A stretch of 64,000 nucleotides of DNA from Caldilineaceae bacterium. GTDB lineage: Bacteria; Chloroflexota; Anaerolineae; Caldilineales; Caldilineaceae. Location: contig JADLDO010000049.1 of NCBI GenBank assembly GCA_020846635.1, positions 120,581 through 184,580 of the forward strand, in the 5' to 3' direction. Under the pieces are notes generated by a model. The model did not search any database. It was not told the origin of the DNA and saw nothing but the letters and a program-made list of their open reading frames with translations. Shown here one piece after another: positions 8,876 to 16,538 of the stretch. Every line of letters begins with the position of its first letter. Position 1 is the first letter of the stretch. The position numbers and the translations under genes are program-made.

Positions 8876-10513
8876 ATGCAGAACCGTAGTCTACTTTTGG
8901 TTGTGGTACTCATGGTTGCTCTCGTGCTATCCGCTTGCGTGCAGCCCCCCAGTCCAGAGACAACCGCTTCCACCACTGTTGCACCTATGGATGACATGGG
9001 TCATGCGGCGATGGTGGACCCGTCAGAACCTTTTGACGCCCAGTTCATCGACGGTATGCTCGAACACCATCAGGGTGCGATAGACATGGCAGAGATGGCA
9101 CTGGAAGAGGCCGAACATGAAGAACTCCAGACGCTCGCCGAGGGCATTATTGCAGCCCAAAGTGCTGAGATCGAGCAGTTGCATTCGTGGCGGAATGAAT
9201 GGTACCCCGAGTTGCCCCCTACCGGAGGCATGGAGATTGGCATGGGTACAATGGCGATCAACGGTGATGCGAATGTCCCCTTTGACAAGCGCTTTATGGG
9301 AGCCATGATCTCCCACCACCAGGGAGCCATTGCCATGGCCGAAATGGCGCTGGAGCAGGCTGAACACGAGGAAATTCGTACGCTTGCCGCAGAAATCATC
9401 ACTGCCCAAAGCGCCGAGATCGAGCAGATGCTAGGTTGGCTTGCCGACTGGTATGGCGAGCAGACGCAAACTGCTGCCGATGCTTCGCCACTGGTAGGCA
9501 CCATCTGGGTCGCCAATGAAGAAGGTAACAGTCTTACCGCCATCGATGCTGCCACCAACGCGGTGGTCACGACCCTGACAGGTATCCCTGGCCCTCACAA
9601 TGTCCAAGTCTCGCCAGACGGCACTACTGTCTGGGCAGTGAGTGGTCACGAGGCATTGGCCGTGGCAGTAGACAGCCAAAGCTATGCTCTACTCGGAACT
9701 GTACCTGTGGGGAGCGAACCCGCGCATGTAGTGGTCAGCCCTGACGGAACAACAGCCTATGTGAGCAACAGCGGTGACGACACAGTCACCGTCATCGACA
9801 CAGCCATGTTCACCGTGAAGGCCACTATCCCCGTCGGTGCCTTTCCGCACGGGCTGCGTCCTAGCCCAGATGGCGCGTGGGTGGCGGTGGCGAATCTGCG
9901 AGGCAACACGGTCAGCGTGATTGATACAGCAGCGTTTACGGTAAACGCTACGATTGAGGTCGGCACTGGGCCGGTTCAGGTGGCCTTTGCGCCTGACGGG
10001 GCCACGCTCTATGTCACACTCAATGGTGAAGATGCCGTCGCCGCAGTTGACCTAGCCACATACAGCGTGACCGGCAAAGTGACCGTGGGTGACGGCCCGG
10101 TGCAAATCTATGTCACACCTGATGCAAGTACAGTAGTGGTAGCCAATCAGGGTAGTGAGGAATCGCCCGGCACTACATTGTCGATCGTGGATGCCGCCAC
10201 CTTAGCGGTGGTAGAAACGGTCGAGACTGGACAAGGAGCACACGGCGTGGTGATAGAGCCGAGCGGACGCCATGCCTATGTAACCAACCTGTACGGCAAT
10301 GACCTGGCCGTGGTAGACCTTGTGGACCATCAAGTCGTAACGACAGTGGTAACCGGAGCATCACCCAATGGGGTCAGTTTCTCGCCGGTCGCAGCCACCG
10401 CCGCACCGTCTCCAGAGATTGCGCTGCCGATTCCCACCCACGAGGACGACACAAACAACCATACAGACGATACTGGAGACAGCGCAGGTGAGGGACATGA
10501 TTCACACCATTAG
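8876..10513 (+). CDS. Lipoprotein with two DUF305 domains fused to a YVTN beta-propeller
   Basis: 545 residues from the ATG at 8876, the only start giving a clean lipoprotein signal (LSAC, Cys21); the frame is open from 8777. Two DUF305 domains follow (about 54-110 and 136-193), each with a HHQGAI motif and an AQSAEIEQ segment; DUF305 proteins are His/Met-rich four-helix modules tied to copper. Residues about 207-510 form a seven-bladed-type YVTN propeller (repeats with PVGxxPxxVxxSPDG, VYVxN, SVIDTA). The C-terminus is His/Asp-rich and ends in HDSHH. Outside the cytoplasm it could hold copper on the DUF305 and His parts. The fusion is unusual; the first half is paralogous to the protein at 19879. 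Confidence 0.88.
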   Translation: MQNRSLLLVVVLMVALVLSACVQPPSPETTASTTVAPMDDMGHAAMVDPSEPFDAQFIDGMLEHHQGAIDMAEMALEEAEHEELQTLAEGIIAAQSAEIEQLHSWRNEWYPELPPTGGMEIGMGTMAINGDANVPFDKRFMGAMISHHQGAIAMAEMALEQAEHEEIRTLAAEIITAQSAEIEQMLGWLADWYGEQTQTAADASPLVGTIWVANEEGNSLTAIDAATNAVVTTLTGIPGPHNVQVSPDGTTVWAVSGHEALAVAVDSQSYALLGTVPVGSEPAHVVVSPDGTTAYVSNSGDDTVTVIDTAMFTVKATIPVGAFPHGLRPSPDGAWVAVANLRGNTVSVIDTAAFTVNATIEVGTGPVQVAFAPDGATLYVTLNGEDAVAAVDLATYSVTGKVTVGDGPVQIYVTPDASTVVVANQGSEESPGTTLSIVDAATLAVVETVETGQGAHGVVIEPSGRHAYVTNLYGNDLAVVDLVDHQVVTTVVTGASPNGVSFSPVAATAAPSPEIALPIPTHEDDTNNHTDDTGDSAGEGHDSHH

Positions 10514-10607
10514 TGCACGCCCGAATCCTGCGGAAGTACGTATCCGCCGACCGACGTACCACAATGTTCGGTGACGATACCAGCGTGTTGTAATATCGAA
10601 AGCAGTG

Positions 10608-10650
10608 AAGAAGGAAAGCAGGGTGATGGATTAGCCTTGTTTTCCTTCTT
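10608..10650 (+). terminator. Hairpin after the DUF305-propeller gene
   Basis: AAGAAGGAAA and TTTCCTTCTT form a perfect 10-pair stem around a 23-base loop that can extend with AGG/CCT. Only a broken T-stretch follows, so termination is likely but weak. Confidence 0.4.
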
Positions 10651-10719
10651 TGCTCCTTCTCGCGGCAAATATCGTGAATTGATCTTGCTCCTGTCTCACT
10701 GAGAAGTTATATAAGAACG

Positions 10720-11070
10720 ATGCTCAAAAGAAAATGGTGGTTCTGGATTCTCATTCTGGTTGCTCTAACGATGGGAGTAGGTTCTGTACTCTCTCGTTCT
10801 GAGCTATTTGGCAGGCATAGACCAGTGGTGCTCAATGGCATCACGGCGCCACCACACGACAGCACCGGCCACACCTGGCACCATCCAGACGAGATATTGC
10901 TCGATATCACGGCTAACGGTGGCGATTCGAAGTACAACTCAAAAATGCCAGCTTTTCGGGCTCAATTATCCAGGGAGCAAATGGCTGCTGTATTGGAGTT
11001 CATCAAGAGCCGATGGGGAAGAGAGGCGCGAGAGTACCAGTGGTGGATGACGACGATAGGGAGTCAGTAG
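10720..11070 (+). CDS. Cytochrome c-like membrane protein lacking the heme motif
   Basis: 116 residues: an N-terminal transmembrane helix (about 5-24), then the C-terminal half of a class I cytochrome c as found in copper-operon cytochromes: APPHDSTGHTWHHPDEILLD and KMPAFRAQLSREQMAAVLEF, with the Met that normally ligates heme (near residue 75). The CXXCH motif that should precede APPHD is absent, and no cysteine is present at all. Either an internal deletion removed the heme site and the protein is decaying, or the remaining His/Met face has been kept for copper. The frame is intact and the start is reasonable, so I annotate it as a CDS rather than a pseudogene. Confidence 0.7.
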   Translation: MLKRKWWFWILILVALTMGVGSVLSRSELFGRHRPVVLNGITAPPHDSTGHTWHHPDEILLDITANGGDSKYNSKMPAFRAQLSREQMAAVLEFIKSRWGREAREYQWWMTTIGSQ

Positions 11071-11277
11071 TAGATGCTCAACCTACATAAGCGACCAGGG
11101 CGTGTCGTGTGCGGCCCATGCCTAGGTCGCTCAACGGGAAGCAGTTCAGGTAAAATCAGCATGGCCGAAATCGGTACAGGAGTCATCCGGTCAGTAGCCG
11201 TGGCAGGCCAAATTGAGCGGGACCAATCCATCGAGGTTCAGAAAGCAATCGTCGCATATTCTAAGGGAGGTTGACCA

Positions 11278-11778
11278 ATGACTGATGCTTGTTGTTGTCC
11301 ACCTGAGGCAGGCAATGCTGTTTGTGATCGGTCTGCAGAGACTCTTCAACGTCCACGTCGCGCCACAAATGTCTGCCCTGTCTGTGGCATGAAGGGAAAG
11401 CCCGTCCAAGGGCAAACGGTCAAGACGCTTCTGTCTGTCAGTCTGCGCGCTGTGCAGGCTGTTGAATACCTGTTTTGTAAGTCACGGACTTGCCCAGTTG
11501 TGTATTTTTCTCTCAACGGTGAGCAAACCTTTACCACGGCACAGATTCGAGAACGTGTCTATCAAAAGGAACCGACGAGCGGTGATGTCTTGGTTTGTTA
11601 CTGCTTTCGACACAGTGCGGGAGATATCCGTACAGCCTCGCCAGCCGCGCATACGGCGATCATAGACGACATCAACACCGGCATCAGCGCCGGGCAGTGC
11701 GCCTGCGATCTGCGAAATCCGCAAGGTGCATGCTGTTTAGGTAATGTACGTGTGTTGATCAAGGAGATTGGTGCTTAG
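11278..11778 (+). CDS. Iron-sulfur/zinc metallochaperone, CopZ N-terminal-domain type
   Basis: 166 residues with a strong AGGGAGGT ribosome site. The N-terminal half has a Cys-rich zinc-type region (ACCCPP; CPVCGMKGKPV; CKSRTCPVVYF), and the C-terminal half is a BFD-like [2Fe-2S] region (VCYCFRHSAGDI, then GQCACDLRNPQGACCLGNV). This matches the N-terminal domain of Archaeoglobus CopZ, which carries a zinc and a [2Fe-2S] cluster and is thought to reduce Cu(II) to Cu(I) for the attached HMA domain. Here that HMA half is missing; it may be supplied in trans by CopZ at 3255-3533. It lies in the middle of the copper island. Confidence 0.83.
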   Translation: MTDACCCPPEAGNAVCDRSAETLQRPRRATNVCPVCGMKGKPVQGQTVKTLLSVSLRAVQAVEYLFCKSRTCPVVYFSLNGEQTFTTAQIRERVYQKEPTSGDVLVCYCFRHSAGDIRTASPAAHTAIIDDINTGISAGQCACDLRNPQGACCLGNVRVLIKEIGA

Positions 11779-11836
11779 TTCACTGACCTTGCTGAAGTTC
11801 TGTCCAACTTCTTGGTTCACTGCATTGCTTGGGGAT

Positions 11837-12637
11837 TCATCCCATTCCCCAGACCCAAAGTGCAAGGACAAATAATGTCCATAACATAGGCTGATGGAGC
11901 AAATAGATTGGCAATGTGTGGCGTCCGAGAATTATCAGTCCCCTAACGGATGGAGCCAGTGAGAGATCGTTCAGTGGAAACTGGCGTTCGCGCTTGGCGT
12001 ACATCCAGTTACCGGCACCGATGCCGATGAGCACGATGCCAAACCAGCGCACGAATGGGAAGAAGTCCACGCACCTGTGGTTTGCCGGCTCCAGCCCCAG
12101 CCAAAAGAAATAAGACCATGGTGGATCAAAGCGGAACTGCTGTAACAACATGCCGAGACCGATCAGTGCCATGCCCAGCGCCACATTCACCCAGCGCCAG
12201 CGCAGAAACGGATAGGATAGCACAGTGGAGACGCCCATAAAGTGAAGAATGCCAAAACGGATATAGAGGGCTGGCCCCAAGGCGAGCCACGTGATGAGCG
12301 AGATGACCAGCCCCCAACCGATCAGTTGCAGACCCCGTTTGACATAGGACAAATAGATGACTTGCTTGACCTTCCGCCCCATTCGCAGCGTTAATGACAC
12401 ACCCATGAGGAAAATGAAGAGTGTTGCCGTTGTCCGTTGAAAGTAAAACCAGAAGGGATTGGTGAAGATGGTATCGCTCAAACCAAAGTAATAGAGATCG
12501 TAAACAGCGTGGTAGATGACCATCATCACCACGGCCACGCCACGCAGTGCATCGATCTCCCAAAAGCGGTGGTGAACCACAGCCGCTTGAGCAGCCGTAG
12601 ATGATTGCTGTACACCGTCTACGATGTTCGCTGCCAT
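11837..12637 (-). CDS. DUF1624 / heparan-alpha-glucosaminide N-acetyltransferase-like membrane protein
   Basis: 266 residues with about eight transmembrane helices. The N-terminal motif RFWEIDALRGVAVVMMVIYH is the signature of the DUF1624/HGSNAT and acyltransferase-3-like family, and the last helix carries RHTLPIYLLHQP, also typical. Relatives transfer acyl groups across membranes onto sugars; the bacterial substrate is unknown. AAGGGA lies 7 bases before the ATG. It is the only leftward gene between 8 and 28 kb and has no evident metal role. Confidence 0.85.
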   Translation of the reverse strand: MAANIVDGVQQSSTAAQAAVVHHRFWEIDALRGVAVVMMVIYHAVYDLYYFGLSDTIFTNPFWFYFQRTTATLFIFLMGVSLTLRMGRKVKQVIYLSYVKRGLQLIGWGLVISLITWLALGPALYIRFGILHFMGVSTVLSYPFLRWRWVNVALGMALIGLGMLLQQFRFDPPWSYFFWLGLEPANHRCVDFFPFVRWFGIVLIGIGAGNWMYAKRERQFPLNDLSLAPSVRGLIILGRHTLPIYLLHQPMLWTLFVLALWVWGMG

Positions 12638-13037
12638 CTTGGTTTCCCTTTGTGCCCATATGCTACGTCAACCATATGTGTTTACGACCCACCCCGTTGT
12701 GCTTCGAGGTACTGTGCCGTTTCTCGGGTTGAGCGTACAGCCCTATGGCGCGGGCGTAAAGGGCATTGTGGCGCAGTAGACAGTACGCCAAAATGCCTAT
12801 CGCGGCTTTCCCCATGGTCCGCGCCTACCTGCGCCGCCTTTATTTTCTCTCGTGTCGTCCTTGTCCATAAGAACCTGTCCCCATGACTAGGTGCTCCACC
12901 GCGCCATTATGCCTACCCGATTCGCGCCAATTCTCCCATTTGCTAAGTGCATGCAAGGGGTAAGCTATCAGGAGTGGAAACCGTGTGATAGCAAGTTGCT
13001 AGATGAAATTGCATTCAGAAATTGTGGAGAGCTTGGT
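12638..13037. other. 400-base divergent intergenic region with palindrome copies
   Basis: Lies between the leftward DUF1624 gene and the rightward PCYCGC operon. It contains one near-perfect palindrome copy (12784-12799) and a half-matching copy (12900-12915). Short frames here show no recognisable coding; the frame open from 12891 is better read as leader to the start at 13038. Confidence 0.5.
12784..12799. promoter_or_regulatory. 16-bp palindrome family, site B
   Basis: TACGCCAAAATGCCTA, one base (C for G) from the TAGGC-N6-GCCTA consensus. It sits between divergent genes, about 240 bases before the PCYCGC operon. A weaker half-site (CGCGCCATTATGCCTA) follows at 12900-12915. Confidence 0.45.
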
Positions 13038-13502
13038 ATGGTTCGCAAACTGCGCTGGCTTGGTCTGATGATCGTCTTTGTGATTGCCAGTACGAGCTTG
13101 GCCGGATGTGGCGCGAAGAGCGCCGGACAGAACGAAAACGCACATGAAGTCGTATTGGCAGAGATAAGTTCAATGCCTAGCCAGGTGCAGAGTGCGCCCC
13201 AGTTGGTGCGCGATTCCTATCGTTTCGCGGCGACGCATGCCGATGCGCTCCATCAAATTCCTTGCTATTGCGGCTGTGGCGCGATGGAACACCGTTCTAA
13301 CTATGCCTGCTTCTGGCAAAAAAGTGGGCAAGTAGACGAGCATGCGTTGAATTGTGGCATCTGCGTGGACATTGCCCAGGATGTACAGCGAGGCTTGGAA
13401 CGGGGGCAATCGCTGGCAGACATACGCACACAAGTTGATGCGGATTACAGCCGCTTCGGTCCGCCGACTGATACGGCTCCTGTTGCCGTTTCTGCTCAGT
13501 AG
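13038..13502 (+). CDS. PCYCGC-motif lipoprotein
   Basis: 154 residues from the ATG at 13038 (GGAGAG upstream), which yields a proper lipoprotein signal (LAGC, Cys at about residue 24). The core carries PCYCGCG, then HRSNYACFW and HALNCGICVDIA, the layout of the PCYCGC family: small secreted proteins with conserved cysteine pairs, presumed to bind metal. It is first in an operon with the CuA-cytochrome and two DUF1573 proteins (gap of 20 bases), suggesting a role in periplasmic copper delivery or redox handling. Confidence 0.85.
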   Translation: MVRKLRWLGLMIVFVIASTSLAGCGAKSAGQNENAHEVVLAEISSMPSQVQSAPQLVRDSYRFAATHADALHQIPCYCGCGAMEHRSNYACFWQKSGQVDEHALNCGICVDIAQDVQRGLERGQSLADIRTQVDADYSRFGPPTDTAPVAVSAQ

Positions 13503-13522
13503 GTCGGGTGGAGATAGCTGTT

Positions 13523-14605
13523 ATGACTTCCTGTGTGTGGCTTCCGGCGAAGGCATCCGACTCTGCGTGGCCCGGCCCCTCACCTCTAGGCAAATGGACG
13601 CGGCTGGCGGCCTACTGCCTTGCAGCCGTGGTCCTGGGCGTGGCAAGTTTTCAATTCACCCTGGACTGGCGACGCATCGGGGATATGCAAGCTGTTCCAT
13701 TGCATATCCGAGCAGAGATGCCGGAAGAGGGTGGCTGGCAGGCTGATATGCTGCGCGTCCCCAGTGGGCGCACGGTTGAACTCACCGTTCATGGCGTCAG
13801 TGGCGCGCACACCTTTGCGTTGGCATACACGGATGTGAAGAGCAGCCGACTCCTTGGTCGTGGCGATGAGGAAACAGTCTCCTTTGTGGCTCCGGCACCT
13901 GGTCGCTATGTCCTTCACTGCACCACCTGGTGCAGCCCCAATCACTGGCGCATGCGTACCATATTAGAGGTATATGATCCTAACGATGAGGAGGCGCCGC
14001 TCTCCTACCCACAACTGCCGGTGCGTTACCCAATCGCTGTAGACTCGCATGGCTTAGAAATGCCCCATCTCGCCGCACTCTGGCCAGAAACCAAACCAGA
14101 TGCTGCCACTGGCGCGGATCTATCGGTTAGGTATACGTTCGACATGTCAACAGAAGAACTATTGGCGGAACTAGGATGGCCCAATGTGACGCCAGCAGCC
14201 AGCTATCAAGCACTGCGCCGTGGTGAATTCATGGAAGGCGTGCCAGATGAAGCAACGGATGCTGAAATCTGGGGATTGGTCGCTTACCTCCAGCAGCAAG
14301 CCAGCACGCCACAACAATTGAAGCAGGGACGTGCGCTCTACCAGCAAAATTGTGTCGCCTGCCATGGCGAGCAGGGACGTGGAGACGGCTTTGCTGCTCC
14401 CCTCTCCATAAGTGATGAACCGGATTTTACCGATCTGCGTGCTGCGGCTGGTGCGTCGCCTGCCCTCTACTATGCCAAGATTGCCCGCGGTGGCATGGGG
14501 ACGGGGATGCCCAACTGGGGCACGATCTTAACCGAAGATGAATTGTGGGCGCTGGTGGATTATCTTCAGACGTTTGCCTATGTCCCCACTGTGGAGGAGA
14601 AATAG
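13523..14605 (+). CDS. Membrane-anchored CuA-cupredoxin / cytochrome c fusion
   Basis: 360 residues. After a membrane anchor (about 26-45) comes a cupredoxin domain with the CuA signature C-X3-C-X3-H-X2-M (Cys133, Cys137, His141, Met144 in CTTWCSPNHWRM) and an upstream ligand His96 (GAHTFAL). The C-terminal third is a class I cytochrome c with CVACH (Cys277, Cys280, His281) and a likely Met ligand in GMGTGMPNW. A CuA domain fused to heme c is the design of COX2 of caa3 oxidases, but the two-helix COX2 hairpin and any COX1 gene are absent. It is probably a periplasmic electron carrier or copper-dependent redox protein. The segment before the cytochrome resembles a second, heme-less cytochrome fold. 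Starts 20 bases after the PCYCGC gene. Confidence 0.87.
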   Translation: MTSCVWLPAKASDSAWPGPSPLGKWTRLAAYCLAAVVLGVASFQFTLDWRRIGDMQAVPLHIRAEMPEEGGWQADMLRVPSGRTVELTVHGVSGAHTFALAYTDVKSSRLLGRGDEETVSFVAPAPGRYVLHCTTWCSPNHWRMRTILEVYDPNDEEAPLSYPQLPVRYPIAVDSHGLEMPHLAALWPETKPDAATGADLSVRYTFDMSTEELLAELGWPNVTPAASYQALRRGEFMEGVPDEATDAEIWGLVAYLQQQASTPQQLKQGRALYQQNCVACHGEQGRGDGFAAPLSISDEPDFTDLRAAAGASPALYYAKIARGGMGTGMPNWGTILTEDELWALVDYLQTFAYVPTVEEK

Positions 14606-14608
14606 CGT

Positions 14609-15016
14609 ATGTTGTTGCGCGTTCGTTTGATCTTGTTGCTTGTTCTGTTGGCTGCCGTGCTCGCTGCTTGTGGTGGCTCACCAACAATGGCCGTACTGCC
14701 TGCCACCTATGACTTTGGCAAAATTGCCGAAGATGCGCCGGTGACAGCAACTGTACAGGTCAGTAACACAGGGAAGGGCAAGCTTACCATCAGTAGCATC
14801 ACCACATCCTGTGGCTGTACCACGGCCAAGGTAGATGAGACCGAGCTAGCGCCAGGGGCCACGACCAACTTGACGATCACCTTTGACCCGCAAGCACATC
14901 CGGGTCTCTATGGGCCACTGCTGCGCATGGTCTATCTGCAAAGCAATGACCCGGCACAGCCCGAATTCGAAGTACCTGTTTCTGTTGAAATACTGGATCC
15001 AAACAAGGAGAGTTGA
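14609..15016 (+). CDS. DUF1573 lipoprotein
   Basis: 135 residues. The signal peptide ends in a lipobox (LAAC, Cys21); the remainder is one DUF1573 immunoglobulin-like domain (about 28-130) with YDFGKIAED, SCGCTTAKV and ITFDPQAHPGLYG. DUF1573 domains are extracytoplasmic ASH/MSP-type beta sandwiches; the CGCT motif is a possible metal or disulfide site. It starts 3 bases after the CuA-cytochrome stop, and its own stop is 2 bases before the next start, so translation is tightly coupled. Confidence 0.87.
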   Translation: MLLRVRLILLLVLLAAVLAACGGSPTMAVLPATYDFGKIAEDAPVTATVQVSNTGKGKLTISSITTSCGCTTAKVDETELAPGATTNLTITFDPQAHPGLYGPLLRMVYLQSNDPAQPEFEVPVSVEILDPNKES

Positions 15017-15018
15017 TC

Positions 15019-15639
15019 ATGCGTTCTTTTGCCATTGCCACGTCATCCCGCGCATCACATCGTTCCAGCAAGCGTCTCAGTGACCGCACAGTTCTTATGG
15101 TCATAGTCGGAGTTACGGTGTTCATCTTGGGTCTTGTTGTGATGCTGAATTTGGCATCAAGCCGCGCATTGGCTCCTGTCGAGGCAGCCGCCGCCGTCGA
15201 ACCAAGCGCGCTTCTCCCCCTAGCGGCTCCAGTCAATCCTGTCGTCGGGGGGCATGATATGAACAACATGCCTGATAGCAGCCAAATCCATCCGCATACA
15301 GTACCTGCGGGCGAGCCACAGCCCAACGTCGATCTGCCCCTGCTACAATGGGATTGGGGTACAATTCCTGCAATCCCGGCGGTTGCCCAGACCTTTCCCA
15401 TTCAGAACGCTGGTGATGAACCGCTGATCATCACCAGCGTTGTCAGTAGTTGTGGTTGCACAACGGCCTCTCTGAGCAGCAGCGTCATCCCACCGGGTCA
15501 ACGCGCCGACCTCAAGGTGGTCTTTGACCCGAATTTTCATGAGACTGTCGGACCTGTCACGCGGCTGATTTGGTTGCAGACCAATGATCCCGACCAACCG
15601 CTTATCGAGATCCGGTTGGATGCGAACGTTACACCGTAA
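15019..15639 (+). CDS. Membrane-anchored DUF1573 protein
   Basis: 206 residues. One transmembrane helix (about 26-48), a variable linker with HDMNNM and histidines, and one DUF1573 domain (about 110-203) with WDWGTIPA, SSCGCTTASL and VFDPNFHETVG. It is a paralogue of the preceding gene and shares the CGCT motif. AAGGAG lies 9 bases before the ATG at 15019; a TTG at 15013 is less likely. Last gene of the 13038-15639 operon. Confidence 0.85.
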   Translation: MRSFAIATSSRASHRSSKRLSDRTVLMVIVGVTVFILGLVVMLNLASSRALAPVEAAAAVEPSALLPLAAPVNPVVGGHDMNNMPDSSQIHPHTVPAGEPQPNVDLPLLQWDWGTIPAIPAVAQTFPIQNAGDEPLIITSVVSSCGCTTASLSSSVIPPGQRADLKVVFDPNFHETVGPVTRLIWLQTNDPDQPLIEIRLDANVTP

Positions 15640-15704
15640 CACCGTGTGTTGGGCTACACTAGCACAATCAGGCGTGCTTTTCGTTCAACAATAAAAGCGA
15701 CCAT

Positions 15705-15738
15705 TGCCACCCGCCAGGAGCTTTTCCGGCGGATGGCA
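15705..15738 (+). terminator. Hairpin after the CuA/DUF1573 operon
   Basis: TGCCACCCGCC pairs with GGCGGATGGCA (one mismatch) around a 12-base loop, 66 bases after the operon's last stop. The T-run is poor, so it could also act in the leader of the response regulator. Confidence 0.4.
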
Positions 15739-15807
15739 GTTGCGTTTAAAAAGAGAATCTCTTCATGACAAGGTTGGCGCCTTTAGAATATGAGATGAGA
15801 GTTAGCC

Positions 15808-16488
15808 ATGAGTCAAGCCTCTGCAAATTCAGTAGAGAGTGAGAGCGTACGGCAGATCACTGTACTTCTCGCAGACGATCATGCTGTGGTACGCAAAGGG
15901 ATTCGCGACTTCATTGATGAAGATCCGGAACTGCGCGTGATTGCAGAAGCAAGCAACGGTGCCGAAGCCTGGGCATTACTGACGCAGCAGCAGCCTGATG
16001 TGGCGGTGCTGGACATTCGCATGCCCCATATCACAGGTGTGGAGTTGACTCGCCGCATCAAGGAACATTTTCCCCAGGTGCGCGTCCTCATCCTCACAGC
16101 GTACGATGATGAACCCTATGTACTAGCATTGGTGCGTGCTGGGGCAGACGGCTACATTCTCAAAACCGCAGGCAGCCGCGAGCTACTATCGGCGGTGAAA
16201 CAGGTCTATGCCGGTAGAAGTTTCATCGATTCCGCCATTGCCTCGACGATCATTACCGGTGCGCTTCGTTCATCGCCAGAGGAGCAGCTCACGGAGCGCG
16301 AGTTGGAGGTGGTGCGCGGCGTGGCACATGGCTGGACTAATCGTGAGATTGCGCAGCACCTTGCCATCAGCGACCGTACGGTGCAGGGTCATCTTGCCAA
16401 TATCTTTGCGAAACTGCATGTCTCGTCGCGTACGGAAGTCGTGACGGTCGCGCTGCAACGGGGATTAATCTCGCTGCCTGGTGGCTGA
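15808..16488 (+). CDS. NarL/FixJ-family response regulator
   Basis: 226 residues. The receiver domain (about 18-135) has the acidic pair near residue 25 (LLADDHAVVRKG), the phosphoacceptor Asp69 in VLDIRMPH, and a conserved Lys near residue 119 (LKTAG). The LuxR-type helix-turn-helix is at about 160-220 (LTERELEVVRGVAHGWTNRE). It should be phosphorylated by the histidine kinase 50 bases downstream and bind DNA as a dimer. It sits in the middle of the copper island, so it is one candidate for the protein that reads the TAGGC-N6-GCCTA palindromes. Confidence 0.95.
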   Translation: MSQASANSVESESVRQITVLLADDHAVVRKGIRDFIDEDPELRVIAEASNGAEAWALLTQQQPDVAVLDIRMPHITGVELTRRIKEHFPQVRVLILTAYDDEPYVLALVRAGADGYILKTAGSRELLSAVKQVYAGRSFIDSAIASTIITGALRSSPEEQLTERELEVVRGVAHGWTNREIAQHLAISDRTVQGHLANIFAKLHVSSRTEVVTVALQRGLISLPGG

Positions 16489-16538
16489 AAGCTACTGCGT
16501 CCTGCTATGTCCTACATTCTTCGTAGAACAGGTACATC

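Noticed and set aside
9070..9570. Minus-strand frame opposite the DUF305 domains
   Set aside because: Repeated only because DUF305 is duplicated on the sense strand; shadow frame.
11074..11274. 66-residue frame between the cytochrome-like gene and the Fe-S chaperone
   Set aside because: No ribosome site and no family; starts right after the previous stop by chance. An internal ATG at 11161 is no better.
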